In this document: piece by piece, positions 16,829 to 25,611 of the stretch
Layout of the letters: every line of letters starts with the position of its first letter
Numbering within the stretch: the first letter of the stretch is position 1
Assembly: GCF_008369325.1 (NCBI RefSeq)
Contig: NZ_VOBI01000010.1
Location: 124,001-188,000 of the forward strand
Direction: 5' to 3'
Source: Pseudomonas sp. ANT_H12B
GTDB lineage: Bacteria > Pseudomonadota > Gammaproteobacteria > Pseudomonadales > Pseudomonadaceae
DNA: 64,000 nucleotides
Translations under genes and position numbers: made by a program
The notes under the pieces: generated by a model
Told to the model about the DNA's origin: nothing
Databases searched by the model: none
The model's input: only the letters and a program-made list of their open reading frames with translations

Positions 16829-17707
16829 TCAGCGACGACTTTGTTGCCAGGCAGCTGCCAGGCCGCTGCAGCAGATCACGGCGATTCCGACCACCGCGGT
16901 GAAGGTCGGCGTGTGAGCAAACACCAACCAGCCCAGCAGACCGGCGAACACAATCTGGCAGTAGCCAAACGGTGCCAGCAATGCCGGCGCCGCAAGACGG
17001 AAGGCTTGGGTCAGAAACAGATGCGCGGTCATCCCGCACGCGCCCAACGCCAGCATCATTGCCCCGTGCCCCAGACTCGGTACCTGCCAGAAGAACGGCA
17101 CCAGCGCACTCATCACCAGGGTGTTGCACAAGCCGGCGAAAAAGTTGCTGGTGGTCGGACTGTCGATTTTGCTGAGCATGCGGGTCAGCAGTTGATAAAA
17201 GCAGAAAAACAGGGCCGAGCAGAGCGGCAGCAAGATGGCCGGGGTGAACAATTCGCCGCCGGGGTGGACGATGATCAATACGCCGATGAATCCACAAATC
17301 ACCGCGATCCACTGACCACGTGTCACCCGTTCCTTCAGCAACGGCACCGACAACGCAGTCACTAATACGGGCGCGAGAAAGTTGACCGCCGTGGCTTCGG
17401 CCAACGGGATGTACTGCAAGCCGGTGGTGAAAAACAAACTGGTGCCCAACAGGCACAACGCCCGCAGCAATTGCAGCAATGGTCGTTTGGAACGTAGGAC
17501 GCCCAACCCGGATTGCGGCAGAAAAATCCCCGCCATCAGCAAGGTGTGAACCAGGTAACGCGCCCACACCACCATGACAATCGGATAGAAACCCGAGAGA
17601 TATTTCGACAACGCGTCGTGACTGGAAAACAGGAAGGTTGCAACAACGATCAGCAGGATCCCTTTGAAGGGCTGGTTGACGCCGGAAAGTGGAGTGCTGA
17701 CGGTCAT
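16829..17707 (-). CDS. DMT-superfamily transporter (EamA)
   Basis: A 292-residue membrane protein of two EamA repeats, each about five helices (residues about 17-150 and 160-290). The second-half start is marked by PAILLPLCSALFFCFYQLLTRMLS. It is the last gene of the minus-strand group after the Gfo/Idh and TIM-barrel genes, separated from them by a REP pair. Such proteins usually export metabolites or import small solutes; the substrate is unknown. Its place suggests a role in the adjoining catabolic cluster. Confidence 0.85.
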   Translation of the reverse strand: MTVSTPLSGVNQPFKGILLIVVATFLFSSHDALSKYLSGFYPIVMVVWARYLVHTLLMAGIFLPQSGLGVLRSKRPLLQLLRALCLLGTSLFFTTGLQYIPLAEATAVNFLAPVLVTALSVPLLKERVTRGQWIAVICGFIGVLIIVHPGGELFTPAILLPLCSALFFCFYQLLTRMLSKIDSPTTSNFFAGLCNTLVMSALVPFFWQVPSLGHGAMMLALGACGMTAHLFLTQAFRLAAPALLAPFGYCQIVFAGLLGWLVFAHTPTFTAVVGIAVICCSGLAAAWQQSRR

Positions 17708-17738
17708 TTGATATCCTTTGTTTTTAAAGTCAAAAGCA

Positions 17739-17801
17739 TCGCGGGCAAGCCCGCTCCCACAGATTCTCTATTGTCCTTGTGGGAGCGTGGCTTGCCCGCG
17801 A
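17739..17801. repeat. REP pair (inverted)
   Basis: Two inverted copies of the GCGGGCAAGCCCGCTCCCAC element, about 17 nt apart, lie between the TIM-barrel gene and the EamA gene. Confidence 0.85.
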
Positions 17802-17819
17802 TAGGGTGCGCAGCGCCGC

Positions 17820-18641
17820 TTAAAGCCGCGCCAACAATTCCCGGGTTTTACTCAACGCCATCTGCGCCCGTTGCAACCCGCTCACGCCCTGCTCCAAAAG
17901 CTTCACGGTGGGAATTTCCAGACTCAACGCAATGTCGGCCGGCAAACACCGCAACAGCCCCGCCAGATCACTATCGCCATCCCCCGGAAACCGCCGCTCG
18001 TTGCGGGCCTGTCGCAGAATCTCCGCCATGTCTGTCGGACGCGGCCCGGCGACGTCGCACAGTTGGGCATACCGTAACCGTGACGGGGCCACCCTGGCCA
18101 GATCTTCCAGGCGCGAACCCGAACGGTCGAAATGGAACGCATCGACCAACACGGCGCCGTTTTCACGATCAGCATTATCGACGATACGCACCGCTTGCTC
18201 GAGATTGCGCGCATCCGTCCAGGGCATGAACTCCAGGTGCGGATGAAGCCCGTAAGGTGTCGCCAGATCACAGAGGCGGGCAAAATTTTCCGTGAGTCGT
18301 TGTTCGTCGCAATCGTTACCGGCCACCAGTAATTCACTGGCACCAAACTCGGCACCGACTGCCAGAATCTCCTCGAAATCGGCGACGACGGTCTCCGGTT
18401 TAAGACGCAGGATTTCAACATCCAGCACACCAATACCGGTATCGCGCAGACGCTTTAGCGTCTGATGCCGCAATTGCACATCGGCGACCAGCGCGAAGTG
18501 ATGTTCCTCAGGCGTGGCCGGCACCAGGCGCAATCCGACATGGCTATAACCGGCCCGTGCCGCCACTTCGACCATCTCGGGCGGCGACAATTCCAGCACC
18601 GTCAGGCTGGCCAGGGAAAAGATCCGTTCACTCATGTTCAT
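17820..18641 (-). CDS. TIM-barrel sugar-phosphate isomerase/epimerase-like protein
   Basis: A 273-residue AP-endonuclease-2 (xylose isomerase-like) TIM barrel. The metal-site-like residues appear in LHPHLEFMPW (Glu), NGAVLVDAFHFDRSG (Asp), LRYAQLCDVAG (Gln position) and DIALSLEIPTVK (Glu), the same order as in QuiC. Typical roles are epimerase, isomerase or dehydratase steps on cyclitols, sugars or dehydroshikimate. The ATG overlaps the Gfo/Idh stop by 4 nt (ATGA). It could be a second dehydroshikimate-type dehydratase or an inosose dehydratase-like enzyme; no assay is implied. Confidence 0.82.
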   Translation of the reverse strand: MNMSERIFSLASLTVLELSPPEMVEVAARAGYSHVGLRLVPATPEEHHFALVADVQLRHQTLKRLRDTGIGVLDVEILRLKPETVVADFEEILAVGAEFGASELLVAGNDCDEQRLTENFARLCDLATPYGLHPHLEFMPWTDARNLEQAVRIVDNADRENGAVLVDAFHFDRSGSRLEDLARVAPSRLRYAQLCDVAGPRPTDMAEILRQARNERRFPGDGDSDLAGLLRCLPADIALSLEIPTVKLLEQGVSGLQRAQMALSKTRELLARL

Positions 18642-19693
18642 TCCTCGATCAAGGTTGGCGCGCAGGCACGACCGGTTTGGGCGGCCTCGCGGATCGCTTC
18701 GATTAGCGCCAGGGTGCGGGCCGCATCGGCGGCACTCACCAACGGCTCGACTTCCCGACGCGCGACACGGACGAAATGCTGCAACTGCAAACGCAACGCG
18801 TCATCGCCACTGAAACTTTCCTGAACCGGCAACAACGGTTGATGCCAACCCGCCTCGGCATCGGCGTAGTGCCAGCGTTTGAGTTGTGGAATGCTCAGCG
18901 CCCCGCCGGTCCCGGCGAGCAGATAACACGGTTGATCGGTCTGGTGCGGATACACCGGGTTCTCCCCGGAATCCAGCTCCCAACTCCAGGGCGCCGCCAC
19001 CGCATCGGACCCGGTCAGGCTACCCAGTGCGCCATTGTCGAATTGCAGCAACACGGCGGCGCAATCTTCGTTGGCAAACCCGCGCACCGCATTGCTGGTG
19101 ATGGCCTGAACCTGCCGCACTTCGCCACACAAGTGCCGGAGCAGATCGAGATCGTGAATCAAATTGGTCAGCAACATCCCCGCACCGGGCTCACGGCGCC
19201 AGGGGATTTCGAAATAACTGTCGGGCTTGCGCAACTGCCAGAGCGCCGTGACTGTGGTCAATCGTCCCAGCGCACCGCTGTGGACCAGCTCATGAGCGCG
19301 GACGATCAACGGATTGTGACGTCGGTGATGGCCGACCAGCACGGGAACGCCCGTGGCTTTCGACGCGGCTACCAGCTCTCGAACTTCATCCAGATGCACG
19401 CCCACCGGTTTCTCCAACAACACCGGTACGCCCGCGGCGAGGCAGTCGAGCGCGGTGCTGACGTGCAACGTATTCGGGTTGGCGACGATCACCGCGTCCG
19501 GCCGCACTTGTTCCAGCATCTGACGGTAGTCGGCGAAATAAGCCACGCCCCATTGCGCCGCGAGCCCGGCCGCTTGTGGTCCAGGATCGGCCACTGCGCA
19601 CAAGGTCGCTTCAGCCAGGGATTGTAAATGCTGGTAATGCTGCTGACCCATGTTGCCAGCGCCGATCAAGGCGATACGAAGGGGCGAGTTCAA
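18638..19693 (-). CDS. Gfo/Idh/MocA-family dehydrogenase
   Basis: A 351-residue NAD(P)-dependent oxidoreductase. The N-terminal Rossmann motif is IALIGAGNMGQQHYQHL, followed by the family's LEKPVGVHLDEV motif with the catalytic lysine, then a C-terminal alpha/beta domain (GHHRRHNPLIV..., WRREPGAGMLLTNLIHDLDLLRHL). Family members oxidise sugars, cyclitols or related alcohols. I start at the TTG at 19693: AGAGGA lies 8 nt upstream and the protein then begins NSPLRIALIG, right at the family start. The nearest upstream ATG lies in a REP-like flank with no family similarity. Confidence 0.85.
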   Translation of the reverse strand: MNSPLRIALIGAGNMGQQHYQHLQSLAEATLCAVADPGPQAAGLAAQWGVAYFADYRQMLEQVRPDAVIVANPNTLHVSTALDCLAAGVPVLLEKPVGVHLDEVRELVAASKATGVPVLVGHHRRHNPLIVRAHELVHSGALGRLTTVTALWQLRKPDSYFEIPWRREPGAGMLLTNLIHDLDLLRHLCGEVRQVQAITSNAVRGFANEDCAAVLLQFDNGALGSLTGSDAVAAPWSWELDSGENPVYPHQTDQPCYLLAGTGGALSIPQLKRWHYADAEAGWHQPLLPVQESFSGDDALRLQLQHFVRVARREVEPLVSAADAARTLALIEAIREAAQTGRACAPTLIEE

Positions 19694-19830
19694 AGGCGCG
19701 GTCCTCTTGTGATTATTGTGGGAAGAGATGAATTCCAACAATTTAGAACCTGGTTCCAGATTCTTACACAGACCCAAGCTGAAAGTGTTCGAACAGCGCA
19801 CAGCTTTGTCAGGCGACCGAAGATCAAATA

Positions 19831-19918
19831 GGGGAGCGGGCTTGCTCGCGAAAGCGGTGTGTCAGGCAATATCAATGTCGACTGAAACTCTCTCTTCGCG
19901 AGCACGCCCGCTCCCACA
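19831..19918. repeat. REP pair (inverted)
   Basis: Two inverted copies with arms GGGAGCGGGCTTGCTCGCGA and its near complement lie between the Gfo/Idh leader and the IclR stop. Confidence 0.82.
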
Positions 19919-19935
19919 ATGGATCTGCGCAGGTC

Positions 19936-20712
19936 TCAGATAAACAACTCCGACGCCAGGCTCGCCGCCGACAACTCCTCGGTAAACTTCAACAGCAACG
20001 GTGCCAACTCATGCAGCCGTGCCCCAGGCATCCGCGCACTTGGCCCGGCAATACTCAATACTCCGATCACCCGACCATCACTCGGATGCCGCACCACGGC
20101 GGCAATCGCCGACGTCCCCACCGCCGAACTCTCCTCCACCCAGGCATAGCCCTGCTCCCGTGCCAATCGCAGGCGTTCAAGCAACTCGATGTTGGAACGC
20201 GGCGCATTCGGTCCCAGGTCCTTAGGTCGGTCGCCACCCTGGCGCTCCACCAGCGACAAGGCTTCGGCATCACTCATGCACGCCAGCCATGCATGCCCCG
20301 ACGCGGTATAAAACAGTGGCGCATCACGACCCATGTCCGGGTCGTAACGCAGACCTGAACGGGCTCCTTGGGACTTGGCGATCCAGACCTGCCGTCCGCC
20401 TTCGATCACGCCCAGACGCACCAATTCACCCGTTTCCTGAGCCAGGCGGTCGATCACCGGCTGCACGATATCGGCACCACTGCTCGACAAGTAACGGAAC
20501 CCCATCGCCACCAGTTTGGTCGACAAGTGATACCGCAGGTTCTCTGGATTCTGCCGCACGTAACCCAGCCGAATCAGTTCGGCGAGGAGGCGATGGGTCG
20601 CACTTTTGGGGATATTCAGTTGCTCCGCCAGCGTCTGCATCGGCAGGCCCCGCGGGTCACTGGTGAGGCTTTCCAGCACGCTGAAAACACGTTCGATCTG
20701 ACTGCCGGCCAT
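19936..20712 (-). CDS. IclR-family transcriptional regulator
   Basis: A 258-residue IclR regulator. The winged helix-turn-helix covers about residues 5-65 (ERVFSVLESL, MQTLAEQLNIPKSATHRLLAELIRLGYV), and the effector domain about 75-250 contains IEGGRQVWIAKSQG and YTASGHAWLA. I start at the ATG at 20712 with TGGA 7 nt upstream; a GTG at 20724 is in frame. It is divergent from the flavoprotein gene, and a PcaR-like TGTTCGATAACCG lies 69 nt upstream of this start, so autoregulation plus control of the flavoprotein-aldo/keto reductase operon is likely. Confidence 0.88.
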   Translation of the reverse strand: MAGSQIERVFSVLESLTSDPRGLPMQTLAEQLNIPKSATHRLLAELIRLGYVRQNPENLRYHLSTKLVAMGFRYLSSSGADIVQPVIDRLAQETGELVRLGVIEGGRQVWIAKSQGARSGLRYDPDMGRDAPLFYTASGHAWLACMSDAEALSLVERQGGDRPKDLGPNAPRSNIELLERLRLAREQGYAWVEESSAVGTSAIAAVVRHPSDGRVIGVLSIAGPSARMPGARLHELAPLLLKFTEELSAASLASELFI

Positions 20713-20780
20713 GGGACGTTCCACGCAAAATTTGCCCGATTCTAGAAGACAAACTGCATAACGCGAAATCTGGAACCCAC

Positions 20781-20793
20781 TGTTCGATAACCG
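20781..20793 (+). promoter_or_regulatory. PcaR/IclR-like operator motif
   Basis: TGTTCGATAACCG lies between the divergent IclR gene and the flavoprotein gene. The same 13-mer occurs inside the 9-5-9 inverted repeat at the quiC/MFS promoter. Confidence 0.55.
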
Positions 20794-20889
20794 CCCGCTT
20801 TGCGCCTTGACCGGTTGCCAAGCTCAATCACGCTCCTATATTTTCTGGAATCAAATTCTAAAAAACACAAAGCGCTGGAGTTTCAGACG

Positions 20890-22638
20890 ATGCCTGCCGA
20901 ACCACACACCCTCCCGGACATCGATTGCGACGTGCTGATCGTCGGCTCCGGTGCGGCGGGATTAGCCGCTGCGGTGACCGCTGCGTGGCATGGCTTGAAA
21001 GTCATCGTGGTGGAAAAAGACCCCGCGTTCGGCGGCGCCACAGCCTGGTCCGGCGGTTGGGCCTGGGTACCTTGCAATCCTTTGGCCCGGCGTGCCGGGA
21101 TCGTCGAAGACGTCGAGCAACCGCGCACTTACCTGAAACACGAACTGGGCGAACGTTACGACCCGGCGATGATCGACGCTTTCCTTGAAGCCGGCCCGCG
21201 GATGGTCGCATTCTTCGAACAGCACACGTCGCTGCAATTCGCCGACGGCAACGCCATTGCCGACATCCATGGCGACACACCCGGAGCGGGCACTGGTGGA
21301 CGCTCGGTGATCGCCGCGCCTTATGACGGGCGAAAAGTCGGCAAACTGCTTAAGCGTCTTCGCAAAACCATGCGGGAAACTTCGTTCATGGGCATGCCGA
21401 TCATGGCAGGCCCGGACCTCTGGGCCTTTCTCAACTTGACGCGCTCGGTGTCGGCAGCCTGGCACGTGACCCGACGCTTCACCCGTCATCTGTTTGACCT
21501 CGCAGTTCATCGTCGCGCAATGCAACTGGTCAACGGCGTGGCGCTGGTGGCTCGGCTGGCAAAATCCGCCGAAGACCTCGGCGTATTGCTCTGGGAATCG
21601 GCGCCGGTCACCGAATTGCTTCAAGAGGGCGATCAGGTCCGAGGGGCGGTGGTCAGTACCACCAAAGGCAAGGTCCGCATTCATGCTCGCAAGGCTGTGG
21701 TCCTGGCCGCTGGCGGCTTCGCCAATGACATCGAGCGGCGCAAGGCATTGTTTCCACGCACACCGACCGGCCATGAACACCTGGCCCTGCCGCCCCTCGG
21801 CGTATCCGGTGACGGCCTGCGACTGGGCGAATGCGCCGGCGCTCAAATGAACACCGATATGCAGTCACCCGTGGCCTGGGCGCCGGTTTCACAGGTGCCG
21901 CATAAGGACGGCAGCATCGGCCACTTCCCGCACATCATCGAGCGCGGCAAACCAGGAATCATCGGCGTCCTGAGCAACGGCCAGCGCTTCGTCAACGAAG
22001 CCAACGGCTATTACGACTATGTAACGGCCATGGTCGAGGCCGCACCACCGGGCGAAGAAGTCGCCTCCTGGCTGGTCTGCACTCATGGCTTTCAGCGCCG
22101 TTATGGCTTGGGCATCTCTCGGCCGTTTCCGGTGCCGCTGTCATCCTTTATCCGCAGCGGCTATCTGAAAACCGGCAATACGATCGAGGAATTGGCCAGG
22201 GCTTGCGGCATCGACCCGAACGGCTTGCGTAGCACTGTGTCCGAATACAATCGGCATGCGCGCAACGGCGAAGACCCGCTTTTCGGTCGCGGCTCGACGC
22301 CCTACAACCGCAAACAGGGTGATGCCCTGCAACAACCCAACCCTTGCGTTGCACCGATCGAACAAGGCCCGTTCTATGCGGTGAAGGTCCAGCCGGGCTG
22401 CTTCGGCACCTTCGCCGGGCTCAAGGTCAACGAACACGCCCAAGTCCTCGACGGCTCGGGCCAGGCCATCACCGGGCTTTACGCGGCGGGCGGCGACATG
22501 GCCAGCATCATGGGCGGGCACTACCCCGCCGGCGGCATCAATCTCGGCCCGGCGCTGACTTTCGGCTACATCGCCGCACGACATATCGCAGGTATTAATG
22601 GTTACGAACAGGAGATCGACCATGCAACGCATCGTTAA
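20890..22638 (+). CDS. KstD-like FAD-dependent dehydrogenase
   Basis: A 582-residue flavoprotein of the fumarate-reductase/3-ketosteroid dehydrogenase group. The dinucleotide motif DVLIVGSGAAGLAAA is at about residues 13-27, and GGATAWSGGWAWVP is the KstD-type active-site loop. The C-terminal GGHYPAGGINLGPALTFGYIAARHIAG is the FAD-binding end. Related enzymes desaturate ring ketones (3-ketosteroids; 4-oxocyclohexanecarboxylate in alicyclic acid pathways). Here, an alicyclic acid or shikimate-like ketone is plausible, as inference. It overlaps the next gene by 17 nt. Confidence 0.8.
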   Translation: MPAEPHTLPDIDCDVLIVGSGAAGLAAAVTAAWHGLKVIVVEKDPAFGGATAWSGGWAWVPCNPLARRAGIVEDVEQPRTYLKHELGERYDPAMIDAFLEAGPRMVAFFEQHTSLQFADGNAIADIHGDTPGAGTGGRSVIAAPYDGRKVGKLLKRLRKTMRETSFMGMPIMAGPDLWAFLNLTRSVSAAWHVTRRFTRHLFDLAVHRRAMQLVNGVALVARLAKSAEDLGVLLWESAPVTELLQEGDQVRGAVVSTTKGKVRIHARKAVVLAAGGFANDIERRKALFPRTPTGHEHLALPPLGVSGDGLRLGECAGAQMNTDMQSPVAWAPVSQVPHKDGSIGHFPHIIERGKPGIIGVLSNGQRFVNEANGYYDYVTAMVEAAPPGEEVASWLVCTHGFQRRYGLGISRPFPVPLSSFIRSGYLKTGNTIEELARACGIDPNGLRSTVSEYNRHARNGEDPLFGRGSTPYNRKQGDALQQPNPCVAPIEQGPFYAVKVQPGCFGTFAGLKVNEHAQVLDGSGQAITGLYAAGGDMASIMGGHYPAGGINLGPALTFGYIAARHIAGINGYEQEIDHATHR

Positions 22639-23455
22639 CGCACAGGGGTTGAACATGCCCAAACTCGGCCTCGGCACCTGGCCGATGTTGGGCGAGGAAT
22701 GCACACGCGCCGTGGAACAAGCCCTGGCGTTGGGTTATCGGCACATCGACACTGCAGCGGCCTACAACAACGAAGACGCAGTCGGTCAAGCGCTGGTGAA
22801 CAGTCCTACGCCTCGCGATCAAATCCACGTCACCACCAAAGTCTGGTGGGACCAGCTTCAACCCGACGCCATGCGCCATTCCATGAACCGCAGCCTCAAG
22901 GCCTTGCGCAGCGATTACGTTGACCTGTTCATGATCCACTGGCCGACCACCGATTGGGACCTGTCGCGCACGATCGAGACGCTGGTGTCATTCAAGGAGC
23001 AAGGACTGGCGCGCAACATCGGCGTGGCGAATTTTCCACTGCCGTTGTTGCGCAAAGTCGTCGAAGAATTGGGCACTCCGCTGTCAGCCATTCAGGTCGA
23101 GTACCACGTACTGCTCGGACAAAACGCGCTGCTGGACTACGCCCGTCAACACGATCTGGCGCTGACGGCCTACACACCGTTGGCCCGCAACAAGGTCTCG
23201 GAAATCCCGCAAATCCAGCAAATCGCCGCCAAACATGGGGTACTGCCAACGCAGGTGGCACTCAAGTGGCTGCTTGATCAACCGAACGTGGCCGCCATTC
23301 CAAAAGCCAGCAGCCAGGCCAATCAACTGGCCAACCTGGCAGCGTTCGACGTGAATCTGGATGACGAAGACCGTGCGCTGATCGCCGGTTTGTCCAAGCG
23401 CGAACGTCAGGTCAACCCGGACTTTTCGCCGGTATGGGATGCGTTCGACCAGTAA
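22622..23455 (+). CDS. Aldo/keto reductase
   Basis: A 277-residue TIM-barrel oxidoreductase using NADPH. The catalytic tetrad is visible: Asp and Tyr in HIDTAAAYNNE, Lys in TTKVWWD and His in FMIHWPTTDWD. The C-terminal IPKASSQANQLANLAAF is the cofactor-binding end. Homologues reduce 2,5-diketogluconate and many carbonyls, so the substrate is open. It is co-transcribed with the upstream flavoprotein (17-nt overlap, close coupling), and a strong hairpin follows the operon at 23548-23573. Confidence 0.88.
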   Translation: MQRIVNAQGLNMPKLGLGTWPMLGEECTRAVEQALALGYRHIDTAAAYNNEDAVGQALVNSPTPRDQIHVTTKVWWDQLQPDAMRHSMNRSLKALRSDYVDLFMIHWPTTDWDLSRTIETLVSFKEQGLARNIGVANFPLPLLRKVVEELGTPLSAIQVEYHVLLGQNALLDYARQHDLALTAYTPLARNKVSEIPQIQQIAAKHGVLPTQVALKWLLDQPNVAAIPKASSQANQLANLAAFDVNLDDEDRALIAGLSKRERQVNPDFSPVWDAFDQ

Positions 23456-23547
23456 ACCTGAGACGCAGGCCGTCGCCTGCTCGATAAAAACCCGTCGCCT
23501 GAAGGAATTAGATGGGTTGTCCGTGTTCAATACGAGTCTGGAATGTT

Positions 23548-23573
23548 CCCGGCACCCCACACGGGGTGCCGGG
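23548..23573 (+). terminator. Strong GC hairpin
   Basis: An 11-bp perfect stem CCCGGCACCCC / GGGGTGCCGGG with loop ACAC. It has no T-run, so it is a possible terminator for the flavoprotein operon or a leader structure for the metallopeptidase gene. Confidence 0.6.
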
Positions 23574-23667
23574 AGGTTTCTGTGCGCAACAAAAGATGGA
23601 CGACCGGACTGGCGCCGCTCTCACTCACCAGCAACACTCACCTCACGGACAATCAGAGGATTCCCAC

Positions 23668-24555
23668 ATGCTATGGAAAAAAGGCCGACGCAGCGACAAC
23701 GTGGTCGATGCCCGTGGTGATGGCGGCGGTGGTGGCGGGATGCGCTTCGGTGGTGGCAAGGGCCTGAGCCTGACGGCCATTATCCTGATCGTCGGGATTG
23801 GCTGGATGACCGGCCAGGACCCATTGCAGATCCTCGGACAACTCACCGGGCAGATGAGCGAACAATCAGCACCGACCTCGAGCCAAACCCGCCAGGCACC
23901 ACCCGCCAATGATGAAGGCGCCGAATTCGTGCGCTCGATCCTTGGCGATACCGAAGACACCTGGGGCCAGATTTTCCAGCAGGCCGGCCGTCAATATAAG
24001 GACCCGACCCTGGTACTGTTCAGCGGCCGCGTCAACTCGGCCTGCGGCCTGGCCAGTTCGGCGACCGGCCCGTTCTATTGCCCGGCGGACCAGAAGGTCT
24101 ATCTGGACATGAGTTTCTTCCAGGAGATGTCCCAACGTTTTTCCGCTGCGGGTGACTTCGCTCAGGCCTACGTGATCGCTCACGAAATCGGACACCACGT
24201 GCAGACCTTGCTCGGCGTTTCAGCGAAAATTCAGACCGCCCGCCAACAGGGCCGGCAAATGGAAGGCGACGGCGGATTGCTGGTGCGCCAGGAACTTCAG
24301 GCCGATTGCCTCGCCGGCGTCTGGGCCCACAATGCGCAGAAGCGTCTGAACTGGCTGGAGCCGGGTGATATCGAAGAGGCCTTGAACGCTGCCAATGCCA
24401 TCGGCGACGACCGCTTGCAGCAGCAAGGTCAGGGTCGCGTGGTTCCGGACTCGTTTACTCATGGTACGTCGGCGCAAAGGGTGCGCTGGTTCAAAACCGG
24501 ATTTGCGCAAGGCCAGGTCGGCCAGTGCGATACCTTTGCGGCGAAAAACCTATAA
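23668..24555 (+). CDS. Neutral zinc metallopeptidase, YpfJ family
   Basis: A 295-residue membrane-anchored protein. It has a short cytoplasmic start (MLWKKGRRSDNVVDARG), a Gly-rich run and one transmembrane helix (about residues 32-52), then an outside catalytic domain with the zinc motif AHEIGHHVQTLLGVSAK. Two cysteine-bearing conserved segments (VNSACGLASSATGPFYCPADQ and QADCLAGVWAHN) fit the family. Its cleavage target is unknown. AGAGGA 7 nt upstream supports the ATG at 23668. The next gene follows 0 nt after the stop codon. Confidence 0.9.
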   Translation: MLWKKGRRSDNVVDARGDGGGGGGMRFGGGKGLSLTAIILIVGIGWMTGQDPLQILGQLTGQMSEQSAPTSSQTRQAPPANDEGAEFVRSILGDTEDTWGQIFQQAGRQYKDPTLVLFSGRVNSACGLASSATGPFYCPADQKVYLDMSFFQEMSQRFSAAGDFAQAYVIAHEIGHHVQTLLGVSAKIQTARQQGRQMEGDGGLLVRQELQADCLAGVWAHNAQKRLNWLEPGDIEEALNAANAIGDDRLQQQGQGRVVPDSFTHGTSAQRVRWFKTGFAQGQVGQCDTFAAKNL

Positions 24556-25515
24556 ATGAATAAGTGGCTGCTGGCTCTGTTGATCACCTGCGCAAGCACC
24601 CAGGCTGCCGAGCAAGGCGTCAAGGAGCTCAGCTCCGGACGCCTGCTGTTGTCGGCCGGTGAGATCGCGGTGGGCCTCGGCCCGACCCCGACGAAAATCG
24701 AACGCGTGCTGATCGTCATCCATGGTCGATTGCGCAATGCCGACACCTACCGCCAGAGCGCCGAGCACGCAGCCGAACAGGCCGGGCAAAGCGCATCGAC
24801 CCTGGTGATCGCTCCGCAATTTCTCAACGAAACCGACATCGCGCTCCATCCCGTGGCGGACAGTGTATTGCGCTGGCAGGGCAATGACTGGATGGCCGGC
24901 GGCTTATCCACCGCTCCGTTTTCTCTGAGTTCCTACGCTGCACTCGACGAAATCGTCGCTCGAATAGGCGATCGCCGACAGTTTCCGGACGTGAAGCAAA
25001 TCGTCATCGCCGGTCATTCGGGCGGCGCTCAGGTGGTGCAGCGATACGCGTTGCTGAGTCACGATCAGCCAGCCTTCAAGGAGGCCGGCGTGCAGGTGCG
25101 CTACGTGATTGCCAACCCGTCGTCTTATGCCTATTTCGATGAACGTCGCCCCGTGGCGTTCAGCCACGCCGGATGTGCGGATTTCAATCGCTGGAAGTAC
25201 GGGCTGAGCGATTTGCCCGCCTATGCCGATGGGCAAACACCCGCGCAGCTGAAGGAAAGCTACGTCAAACGTGACGTCGTTTATCTACTGGGGCAGCAGG
25301 ACACCGACCCGAATCATCCGGCACTGGATAAACGTTGTGAGGCGAAAGCCCAGGGCGCAAATCGTTTGGCTCGCGGGCGCAATTATTTTGAGTACCTGAA
25401 GCGGCTGCAGCCACAAGGGTTGAATCAGCAACTGATCGAAGTGCCCGGGGTCGGGCATGATGGGGATGGGATGTTTACATCGCCTGAGGGGCAGAAGGCG
25501 TTGTTTGGTCAGTGA
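24556..25515 (+). CDS. Periplasmic alpha/beta hydrolase
   Basis: A 319-residue protein beginning immediately after the metallopeptidase stop, so the two form an operon. It has a signal peptide (MNKWLLALLITCASTQAA), a nucleophile elbow GHSGGAQVVQ and a late HDGDG acid/His region (VGHDGDGMF). It resembles bacterial alpha/beta hydrolases annotated as poly(3-hydroxybutyrate) or generic esterases; the activity is not established. A possible Asp in the triad could not be fixed by eye. Confidence 0.75.
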   Translation: MNKWLLALLITCASTQAAEQGVKELSSGRLLLSAGEIAVGLGPTPTKIERVLIVIHGRLRNADTYRQSAEHAAEQAGQSASTLVIAPQFLNETDIALHPVADSVLRWQGNDWMAGGLSTAPFSLSSYAALDEIVARIGDRRQFPDVKQIVIAGHSGGAQVVQRYALLSHDQPAFKEAGVQVRYVIANPSSYAYFDERRPVAFSHAGCADFNRWKYGLSDLPAYADGQTPAQLKESYVKRDVVYLLGQQDTDPNHPALDKRCEAKAQGANRLARGRNYFEYLKRLQPQGLNQQLIEVPGVGHDGDGMFTSPEGQKALFGQ

Positions 25516-25540
25516 ATTCTGTATTACCTGATCTGGTGTC

Positions 25541-25603
25541 TTCGCGAGCCGGCTCGCTCCCACATTGGCACGCGGTCAAATATGGGAGCGGTCTTGCCCG
25601 CGA
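25541..25603. repeat. REP pair (inverted)
   Basis: Inverted copies (TTCGCGAGCCGGCTCGCTCCCAC and TGGGAGCGGTCTTGCCCGCGA types) lie between convergent genes. The two arms belong to different REP subtypes. Confidence 0.75.
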
Positions 25604-25611
25604 TGGGGCAC

